The position numbers and the translations under genes were made by a program. The notes under the pieces were generated by a model, which worked only from the letters and a program-made list of their open reading frames with translations, did not search any database and was not told where the DNA came from. A stretch of DNA of 64,000 nucleotides from Bog-532 sp963830385 (GTDB lineage Bacteria; Actinomycetota; Actinomycetes; Streptosporangiales; Streptosporangiaceae): positions 62,001-126,000 of the forward strand of contig CAWHMD010000002.1 of the NCBI GenBank assembly GCA_963830385.1, read 5' to 3'. Shown one piece after another: positions 57,947 to 64,000 of this stretch (its first letter is position 1; each line of letters opens with the position of its first letter).

Positions 57947-58525
57947 TTGAGCGCTCGCGGTAATAATTCGGACGTGACCTCGCCCAGTGGCCCGCAGGTG
58001 ACCACCCGCCCCCTGACCGGAAACGACCTCGTCCAGGTGTCCCGGTGGCTGGCCGAGCCGCACGTGGCGGCCTGGTGGAAGGACCCCGCCGACCTGGCGT
58101 CGGTCCAGCAGGAGTTCCTGCCTTCGATCGAGGGCGACGATCCCACCGAGGTGTTCATCATCGAGGTGGCGGGCCGCGCGGCCGGGCTCATCCAGCGCTA
58201 CCTGGTCGACGACGACCCCGGCTGGGCGCGGGCGATGCAGGCGACCGGGGCGGTCAGCGGCTGCGCGGCCGGCGTCGACTACCTGATCGGCGAATCGGCG
58301 CTGACCGGCCGGGGCTACGGCACCGCCGCGATCGCGACGTTCACCGGGCTCACGCTGGAGCGCTATCCGCAGGCCGGCGCCGTGGTGGCCGCGCCCCAGC
58401 AGGCCAACGTCGCGTCCTGGCGGGCGCTGGCCCGGGCCGGGTACACCCGCTGGTGGAGCGGGCAGCTCGATTCCGACGACCCGGGCGACGCCGGTCCCGC
58501 CTACCTCTACGGGATCCGCCGCTGA
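57947..58525 (+). CDS. GNAT acetyltransferase, AAC(6')-like
   Basis: This is a 192-aa acetyltransferase close to the aminoglycoside 6'-N-acetyltransferase / siderophore acetylase group. Signatures are RWLAEPHVAAWWKDP, FIIEVAGRAAGLIQRYLVDDDPGW, GVDYLIGESALTGRGYGTAAIATF (acetyl-CoA loop GRGYGT) and ANVASWRALARAGYTRWW. Aminoglycoside resistance is possible but not shown. TTG at 57947 is chosen because GAGGAG ends 6 nt upstream; the frame opens earlier at 57866 without a site. Confidence 0.82.
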   Translation: MSARGNNSDVTSPSGPQVTTRPLTGNDLVQVSRWLAEPHVAAWWKDPADLASVQQEFLPSIEGDDPTEVFIIEVAGRAAGLIQRYLVDDDPGWARAMQATGAVSGCAAGVDYLIGESALTGRGYGTAAIATFTGLTLERYPQAGAVVAAPQQANVASWRALARAGYTRWWSGQLDSDDPGDAGPAYLYGIRR

Positions 58526-58619
58526 ACCCCATCCGGGCCGCGCCGTTTGCCCGTTTTCTTACCTTGATTTGCTAACATGCCATGCCAGCAGGGCACTGAC
58601 GGCGACGGCCGGAGGTCTG

Positions 58620-58856
58620 ATGAGCACTGGCGCCACGCCCGGTGATGCTTCAGCCCTTGGCCTGTCCGCCCGGGAGGCCGAGATCATGTCCCTGATCGCG
58701 GGCGGCCACACCAACGGCGAGATCGCCACCCGCCTCTTCCTGGCCGAAAAGACCGTCAAGAACCACGTCAACCGGATCTACGCCAAGCTCGGCGTGGGCT
58801 CCCGGCACGCCGCGATCTCGCAGTGGCGAGGCCACGGGGAAACGGTCAGCGGCTGA
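58620..58856 (+). CDS. Orphan LuxR-type HTH protein
   Basis: This is a 78-aa protein that is little more than a LuxR/GerE HTH domain (LSAREAEIMSLIAGGHTNGEIATRLFLAEKTVKNHVNRIYAKLGV). It has no receiver or ligand domain. ATG at 58620 has GGAGG 4 nt upstream, so it is translated as a small protein rather than being a broken gene. It may bind DNA as an unsensed regulator or compete with full-length LuxR proteins. Confidence 0.8.
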   Translation: MSTGATPGDASALGLSAREAEIMSLIAGGHTNGEIATRLFLAEKTVKNHVNRIYAKLGVGSRHAAISQWRGHGETVSG

Positions 58857-59000
58857 CGTCGGCAAGATCCTCCGCACGACCGGGAAACAGGCCGTCGCGG
58901 CCCGCTGTCATGGCTCTGTACAGCGCCTATGCTTAATCGCACAGCTATGACCCAGTCGGCGTTCAGGTTTCCTTCAGCCTGACGAGGGACACTACGGAGC

Positions 59001-59723
59001 ATGGAAATGCTGACCACGGATGAGCGGCAGCGCACGGATACCCGGTTGCTCGTCGTCGAAGACGAGCCCAACATTCTCGAGTTGCTCTCAGCCAGCTTGC
59101 GGTACGCGGGCTTCGACGTGGTCACCGCGGCCGCGGGCACCGAGGCGGTCCAGGCGGCGCAGCGGCACCGGCCCGACCTGATCGTGCTCGACGTCATGCT
59201 CCCGGACATGGACGGCTTCGACGTCGTCCGGCGGCTCCGCAGCGGCGGGGCCCGGGTGCCGGTGGTCTTCCTGACCGCGCGCGACGCCACCGAGGACAAG
59301 ATCCGCGGCCTCACGCTCGGCGGCGACGACTACGTGACCAAGCCGTTCAGCCTGGAAGAGGTCATCGCCCGGATCCGCGCGGTGCTCCGGCGGACCAGCG
59401 GCGAAGGCAGCGAGCCGACCCCGCGGCTGACGTTCGCCGACCTGGAGCTGGACGAGGAGAGCCACGAGGTGTGGCGGTCCGGTCAGCAGATCCAGCTCTC
59501 CCCCACCGAGTTCAAGCTGCTCCGTTACTTCATGAGTAACTCCAACCGGGTGCTGTCCAAGATGCAGATCCTGGACCACGTGTGGGACTACGACTTCCGT
59601 GGCGACACCGGCATCGTGGAGTCCTATGTGTCCGTGCTCCGCCGGAAGATCGACACGGTTGAGCCGCGGCTCATCCACACCCTGCGCGGGGTCGGCTACG
59701 TGCTCAGGCTGCCCGCTTCGTAG
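59001..59723 (+). CDS. Response regulator, OmpR/PhoB family
   Basis: This is a 240-aa DNA-binding response regulator. The receiver shows the acidic pair in VVEDEPN, phospho-acceptor Asp64 in LIVLDVMLPDMDGF, Thr in VFLTARD and Lys in GGDDYVTKPFS. The winged-helix domain includes QLSPTEFKLLRYFM and GDTGIVESYVSVLRRKID, then LIHTLRGVGYVLR. ATG at 59001 has GGAG upstream. The histidine kinase follows 12 nt later, so the two form a cognate pair. Confidence 0.94.
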   Translation: MEMLTTDERQRTDTRLLVVEDEPNILELLSASLRYAGFDVVTAAAGTEAVQAAQRHRPDLIVLDVMLPDMDGFDVVRRLRSGGARVPVVFLTARDATEDKIRGLTLGGDDYVTKPFSLEEVIARIRAVLRRTSGEGSEPTPRLTFADLELDEESHEVWRSGQQIQLSPTEFKLLRYFMSNSNRVLSKMQILDHVWDYDFRGDTGIVESYVSVLRRKIDTVEPRLIHTLRGVGYVLRLPAS

Positions 59724-59735
59724 GGCGTACCGCTG

Positions 59736-61373
59736 ATGGCTCGCAACGACGCCGGGCGGGACACCGGAAGCGTGTTCCGTCATCCCCTGCAGGCGATGCG
59801 GCGGCTTTCGCACCGCACTCCGCTGCGCGTCAAGCTGATCACCGCGCTGCTGGCGCTAGTGGCGCTGGCGCTGGCGGTGATCAGCTTCACCAGCACGGCG
59901 GTGTTCCAGGGATATCTGCAGCGCCAGGCGGACACGACGCTGGGCAACCTCGTCCAGGGCATCGGGCATCACGGGCTCACCCGGGGCGTGCAGAACTACT
60001 TCGCGTCCAACGGGTACGCGGTAGAAGTGCTCGACTCGGACGGCAACCAGGTGCCGCAGTACACCGACTTCGGCATGCTGGGTACGCCGCCGCCAAAGGT
60101 GCCGACCAGCAGTGGCTGGCTCAGCGCACATCAGCGGAAGGCCGCGACCGTGCCCGCCCAGGCGGGCGGCGAGAATTGGCGGGTCATCACCTACCCGGTG
60201 CAGTATCAGGACAACAACGGTGACTTGCAGTTCGGCACCCTGATCGTCGGTGAGGATCTCGGCACGATCGATCAGACGATCAGCTACCTGACCAAGCTGG
60301 ACCTCGTGGTCAGCGTGATCGTCATGCTCGGCCTGGCGGTGGTCAGCGTGGCCGTGGTGCGGACCAACCTGCGGCCGCTCGACGACATCGAGGAGACCGC
60401 TCACGACATCGCGGCCGGGCATCTGGACCGCCGGGTCCCGGACCGGGACCCGCGCACCGAGGTTGGGCGGCTGGGTCAGTCGATCAACACGATGCTGGCC
60501 CAGATCGAGACGGCGTTCCTGGCCCAGCGACAGTCCGAAGAGGCAGCGGTCCAGTCCGAGGAGCGGATGCGGCGGTTCATCGCCGACGCCAGCCATGAGC
60601 TGCGCACGCCGCTGACCGCGATCCGCGGCTTCGCCGAGTACTACCGCCAGCGGGGCGGGGCCGAGGGCAACGGTGGCAGCCTGCCCGGCGAGGACCTGGA
60701 CCGGATCATGCAGCGGGTCGAGGCCGAGGCGTCCCGGATGGGGGTGCTGGTCGAGGACCTGCTGCTGCTGGCCCGGCTGGACCAGCAGCGGCCGATCGAG
60801 CACCGCCCGGTGGACCTGCTGGTGCTGGCGGCCGACTCGGTCCAGGACACCAGGATGATCGCCCCCAGCCGGCCGGTGAAGCTGGACGTGGAGCCGGGCA
60901 AGGCGTTCATCGTCGACGGCGACGAGGCCCGGCTGCGCCAGGTCATCGGCAACCTGATGACCAACGCGCTGACCCACACGCCCGACGGCACCGAGATCGA
61001 CGTGCGGCTCAGGTCCGGGTCCCTGCCCGGTCCGCCGCCTTATCCGGGCGCGCCGGCCGCCTCGATCCCGGCCGCGGTGGTGGACATCGCCGACCACGGG
61101 CCGGGACTCACGCCCGAGCAGACTCAGCGGGTGTTCGAGCGGTTCTACCGGGCCGACCAGGCCCGCAACCGCAAGAGCGGCGGCAGCGGCCTGGGCCTGG
61201 CCATCGTTAGCGCGCTGGTCGCGGCGCACGGCGGCACCGCCACCGTCGAATCGGCCCCGGGCGAGGGAGCGACGTTCCGCATCACGCTGCCGCTGGCGGC
61301 GGACGTGGCCGGCGGGGACACCGACCTGGACGCCCAGGACCACGACGACTCGGTGACCGCCTGGCCGGTGTGA
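59736..61373 (+). CDS. Sensor histidine kinase (HAMP-HisKA-HATPase)
   Basis: This is a 545-aa membrane kinase. Helices at about 33-55 and 189-209 flank an extracellular sensor region. The HAMP domain follows (RPLDDIEETAHDIAAGHLDRRV). The phosphorylated His is near residue 287 in FIADASHELRTPLTAIRGF. The ATPase domain has the N box in VIGNLMTNALTHTP, G1 in DHGPGLT, the F box in FERFYRAD and G2 in GSGLGLAIV. It would phosphorylate the response regulator upstream. The stimulus is unknown. Confidence 0.94.
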   Translation: MARNDAGRDTGSVFRHPLQAMRRLSHRTPLRVKLITALLALVALALAVISFTSTAVFQGYLQRQADTTLGNLVQGIGHHGLTRGVQNYFASNGYAVEVLDSDGNQVPQYTDFGMLGTPPPKVPTSSGWLSAHQRKAATVPAQAGGENWRVITYPVQYQDNNGDLQFGTLIVGEDLGTIDQTISYLTKLDLVVSVIVMLGLAVVSVAVVRTNLRPLDDIEETAHDIAAGHLDRRVPDRDPRTEVGRLGQSINTMLAQIETAFLAQRQSEEAAVQSEERMRRFIADASHELRTPLTAIRGFAEYYRQRGGAEGNGGSLPGEDLDRIMQRVEAEASRMGVLVEDLLLLARLDQQRPIEHRPVDLLVLAADSVQDTRMIAPSRPVKLDVEPGKAFIVDGDEARLRQVIGNLMTNALTHTPDGTEIDVRLRSGSLPGPPPYPGAPAASIPAAVVDIADHGPGLTPEQTQRVFERFYRADQARNRKSGGSGLGLAIVSALVAAHGGTATVESAPGEGATFRITLPLAADVAGGDTDLDAQDHDDSVTAWPV

Positions 61374-61385
61374 CCGGGGCTTGTC

Positions 61386-62285
61386 TCAGGTGGCCAGGGC
61401 GGCGCGGGCGGCGGCCAGGGCCTGCTCGCGGTAGGCGGCGCCGAACAGGCAGACGTGCACCAGCAACGGGTGCAGCTGGTGCAGTGGTATCCGCGCGCGC
61501 CAGCCGGCGGCCAGCGGAACGGCGTCCTGGTACCCGCGCACGATCTCACCCAGGTAGGGCGCGCCGAACAGGTCCAGCATGGCCAGGTCGGTCTCCCGGT
61601 GGCCGCCGTGCGCGGCCGGGTCGATGAGCCAGCCGCGGCCGCCCGACCAGAGCACGTTGCCCGACCAGCAGTCACCGTGGATCCGGCTGGGCGCCTCGTC
61701 CGGCCCGGCCAGCGCGGCGATGCGGTCCAGCACCCGCTCGACCAGGGCGACGTCGCCGCGGCCGAGCGTGCCGTCGTCGGCCGCGCGGCGCAGGTAGGGC
61801 AGCACGCGGCGCTCGGCGTACCAGCGCGGCCAGCCGCCGGTGGCCGGCCAGGGCGTGTTGTCCAGCGGCAGGCTGGCGATGAACCCCGGCCACGGGGCGC
61901 CGAAACTGTCCGCACCGGCCGCGTGCAGGCGGGCCAGGTCACGACCGAACCTGGTGGCGGCGTCCGGGCTGGGCGAGCCGGGCGGGAGCCAGGACAGGAC
62001 CAGGGCCTGGTCATCCCAGCCGAGCACCTCGGGGATCGGGACGGTCCCGGTCGCGGCCAGCCAGCGCAGGCCGCGACCCTCGGCCGCGAACGGGCCGTCC
62101 GGTGTGCTGGCCGGCGTGCCGGCGGGGGTGGCGGTGACCTTGGCGAAGAGCTGGCGGCCGTCGGCCAGGGTGGCCCGGACGTGCCGGTAGCCGTGCTGGG
62201 CGCCGGCCGTGCGCAGGTCCCGGACGGGGGCGCCGGCCAGGGCGCTGATCCGGTCGGCGACCGGGTCCGCGGGGCTCGGGGGCAC
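61386..62285 (-). CDS. Fructosamine kinase-family protein
   Basis: This is a 299-aa protein of the fructosamine/ketosamine-3-kinase family (APH fold), which phosphorylates sugar-modified lysines so that they fall off glycated proteins. The catalytic loop is RIHGDCWSGNVLW, the metal Asp is in WLIDPAAHGG, and QHGYRHVRATLADGRQLFAKV is the N-lobe Lys region. The start is GTG at 62285, 6 nt after the stop of the phosphatase gene, so the two are co-transcribed. Confidence 0.88.
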   Translation of the reverse strand: MPPSPADPVADRISALAGAPVRDLRTAGAQHGYRHVRATLADGRQLFAKVTATPAGTPASTPDGPFAAEGRGLRWLAATGTVPIPEVLGWDDQALVLSWLPPGSPSPDAATRFGRDLARLHAAGADSFGAPWPGFIASLPLDNTPWPATGGWPRWYAERRVLPYLRRAADDGTLGRGDVALVERVLDRIAALAGPDEAPSRIHGDCWSGNVLWSGGRGWLIDPAAHGGHRETDLAMLDLFGAPYLGEIVRGYQDAVPLAAGWRARIPLHQLHPLLVHVCLFGAAYREQALAAARAALAT

Positions 62286-62290
62286 CCGGG

Positions 62291-62830
62291 TCAGGCCGGG
62301 GCGCGGCCGGCCAGGACCGCGAGCTGGCTGACCAGCTCCCGGGCGCCCGTCCTGATCAGCTCCAGCGACGCGCTGAAGTCGGCGGCGTCGCCGCCGTAAG
62401 GATCGGGGATGTCCTGATCCGGCCCGAGGCCGCCGGCCGCACCGAACAGCCGCACCCGGCCGGCCGGGACCCCGGCCCGCCCGGCCATCCGGCGCAGGTC
62501 GGCCAGGTTGCGGCGGTCCATGGCGAGGAACAGGTCGCGTTCCGGCAGCCAGGACACGTCGACCTGGCGGGCCCGGTGGGCGGAACCGTCGTAACCACGC
62601 AGTTCGAGCTCGGCCCGGGCCCGGGAGTCCATCGGCTGGCCGATGTGCCAGTCCCCGGTCCCGGCGCTGTCCACGGTGACCGCGCCGGCCAGGCCGGCCG
62701 CGTCCAGCTCGGACCGGAGCACGACCTCGGCCATCGGGGAACGGCAGATGTTGCCCAGGCACACCAGGCAGACGGTGTAGGCCGAGCCGGGCTGGCGGGG
62801 CGGCGGCAGCGCCGCGGCGGGGACGGACAT
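62291..62830 (-). CDS. Low-molecular-weight protein tyrosine phosphatase
   Basis: This is a 179-aa LMW-PTP. The P-loop is VCLVCLGNICRSPMAE (CxxxxCRS with the catalytic Cys and Arg), and the general-acid Asp is in IPDPYGGDAADF. HRARQV and LAMDRRNLADL are family-specific. The first 15 residues are Pro/Ala-rich. ATG at 62830 is used. It overlaps nothing and leads the fructosamine-kinase-like gene. Confidence 0.93.
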   Translation of the reverse strand: MSVPAAALPPPRQPGSAYTVCLVCLGNICRSPMAEVVLRSELDAAGLAGAVTVDSAGTGDWHIGQPMDSRARAELELRGYDGSAHRARQVDVSWLPERDLFLAMDRRNLADLRRMAGRAGVPAGRVRLFGAAGGLGPDQDIPDPYGGDAADFSASLELIRTGARELVSQLAVLAGRAPA

Positions 62831-62933
62831 CCCTCAAGGATGCCCGATGCGCACGCCGCGGTCGTCGCGGGTAGCGGCCTCGCCCCCGGTGGAGGCGTGG
62901 CCGGGGCCGGGGCCTGCCATTATCGGACCGGGC

Positions 62934-64000
62934 TCAGGGCTTGGCGGTGCGGGCCAGGGCGGGGACGAAGCGGGCGGCGTCGAGGGTGCCCCAGCCGCTG
63001 GCGAGGTCGTAGCCGGGGCCGGCGTTGTAGCCGGTGACGTCGCCGAACGTGTTGTTGCCGGTGGTGACGTCGACGATGCCGGTCTGGAAGGGGTCGCCCT
63101 TGACCCGGCTCTCGGCGCCCAGCGCGTACAGCGCGGCGTCGATGTTGCCGAGCGGGTGACCGGCCTTCTGGCTGGCCAGCGCGACCACGCCGGCGAACAG
63201 CGGGGTGGCCTCGCTGGTGCCACCGAGGATCTCCCAGCCCGCGCCAGCCGGCTCGAAGCTCTGGTAGATCCAGGCGCCCCCGCTGACCGCGGCCGACATC
63301 GAGATGTCGGGGGTGCCGCGATGACCCCGCACCAGGCTGGCCACGCCGGCCTGGAACGCGGGCCGCTTGAACACCGAGGACAGCCCGCCGCCGCCGGCGC
63401 CGTACTCGTCGTTCCACACCTGGTCGGGCTGGATCTTGTTGCCGTCCTGGGCCAGCAGCAGCTGGGTGCCGCCGACCGAGGTGACCAGCGGGTCCGACGA
63501 GGGCCAGGCCACCGCCCGGAACGGGTAGAGGCTGGCCCCGTCCGGCTCGTCGTTGGTGGCGCCGGTGTCCCCGGCGGCGGCGAGCACGGTGACACCGCGG
63601 GCGGCCGCGTCCGCGAACGCGTAGCGCAGGCTGTCCAGGCTGGCGAACGAGCCCTTGGCGAAGCCCGGGAAGGTGTCCTCGGTCGCGCCGAAGCTCTGGC
63701 TGATGACGTCGACGCCGCCCCGGTCGATCAGCGCCTTCTCGGCCGCCATCATCTGCGGGAACCCGGTGACGCCCTCGGTCTCGGCGACCGGCGTCTCCAC
63801 CAGGTCGATGGTGGCCTTGGGCGCGATCGCGTGCGCGTACTCGACGTCCAGGGTGGCCTCTTCGGCCCAGCCGTCCATGGTCGCACTGGACTTGTCGAAC
63901 GGCGGCAGCTTGCCCACCCGGAACACGTTCAGGGTGGGATCGGGCAGGCCCCACTGGCGGTCGAAGTAGGCCAGGTCGGACCGGATCGTCGGTGAGCCGA
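62934..64000 (-). CDS. Sedolisin-type (S53) peptidase, C-terminal part (partial)
   Basis: This is the C-terminal 355 or so codons of a second S53 peptidase; the frame is open to the window end, so the N-terminus, signal peptide and pro-domain lie outside. Visible features are YFDRQWGLPDPTLNVF, the Glu/Asp motif EEATLDVEYAHAIAPKA, the oxyanion Asp in AAAGDTGATND, the nucleophile Ser in GGTSEATPLFAGVV, and the terminal calcium-site region NAGPGYDLASGWGTLDAARF. It differs from the sedolisin at 48098 and is not a tandem copy. Confidence 0.9.
   Translation of the reverse strand, partial: GSPTIRSDLAYFDRQWGLPDPTLNVFRVGKLPPFDKSSATMDGWAEEATLDVEYAHAIAPKATIDLVETPVAETEGVTGFPQMMAAEKALIDRGGVDVISQSFGATEDTFPGFAKGSFASLDSLRYAFADAAARGVTVLAAAGDTGATNDEPDGASLYPFRAVAWPSSDPLVTSVGGTQLLLAQDGNKIQPDQVWNDEYGAGGGGLSSVFKRPAFQAGVASLVRGHRGTPDISMSAAVSGGAWIYQSFEPAGAGWEILGGTSEATPLFAGVVALASQKAGHPLGNIDAALYALGAESRVKGDPFQTGIVDVTTGNNTFGDVTGYNAGPGYDLASGWGTLDAARFVPALARTAKP

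Overview
This window comes from a high-GC actinomycete. The evidence is the GC-rich third-codon usage, a mycothiol ligase (MshC), a HrdB-type principal sigma factor with a long acidic N-terminus, the lexA / LysM cell-division inhibitor / nrdR / nrdJ block, actinobacterial XRE-DUF397 and DUF7455 genes, and a tmsAB-type pair for 10-methyl branched fatty acids. The tms pair fits a Streptosporangiales/Thermomonosporaceae-like or mycolata-like lineage better than a typical Streptomyces, but the genus cannot be fixed from sequence alone.

Layout. Positions 1-8.2 kb hold the 3' end of a topoisomerase IV/gyrase A-type gene, two paralogous small genes of unknown function, an MFS exporter, the B-type topoisomerase subunit (parE), a DUF7455 protein and hrdB. 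Positions 8.2-20.2 kb hold a PAS-GAF-SpoIIE phosphatase, a conserved hypothetical, a 5-oxoprolinase operon (pxpA and fused pxpBC), a membrane-anchored double AAA+ ATPase, several small conserved proteins and a VapBC-type toxin-antitoxin pair. Positions 20.3-28.4 kb are a DNA-precursor, SOS and translation block: nrdR-nrdJ, lexA divergent from a LysM cell-division-inhibitor-like gene, and leuS behind what reads as a leucine-codon attenuator. Positions 28.8-41.4 kb hold an orphan acyltransferase-like/dehydratase PKS fragment, tmsA-tmsB, a DUF4192 gene, mshC, an amidase, two intramembrane-protease-like genes and an XRE-DUF397 pair. Positions 41.7-50.1 kb hold a membrane protein, a TrmH-type methyltransferase, an amidase-like hypothetical, oligoribonuclease, tRNA-His and three exported proteins (CapA-like lipoprotein, beta-propeller lectin-like, sedolisin).

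Positions 50.2-54.6 kb hold a marR-MFS-hydrolase operon split by an IS110-family element. The pre-insertion sequence can be rebuilt from the two junctions. From 54.7 kb to the end lie a metallo-beta-lactamase-fold hydrolase, an arylamine N-acetyltransferase with a long Pro/Ala/Gln tail, a TPR protein, a secreted protein, an AAC(6')-like acetyltransferase, an orphan LuxR-type regulator, a two-component system, a fructosamine-kinase-like gene, a low-molecular-weight tyrosine phosphatase, and a second sedolisin that runs off the end.

Most interesting points: (i) a complete candidate leucine attenuator for leuS (short peptide with three consecutive Leu codons, competing hairpins, terminator); (ii) the IS110 insertion, whose removal restores the MFS stop codon and tight coupling to the next gene, with a candidate bridge-RNA region; (iii) six TCCACA copies phased at about one helical turn upstream of one of two paralogous genes, both of which show an identically spaced leaderless-type promoter; (iv) an orphan PKS protein whose acyltransferase has lost its catalytic serine while its dehydratase looks intact; (v) DnaA-box-like sites beside a candidate NrdR box in front of nrdRJ. 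All functional assignments are by motif recognition; no database search was possible.
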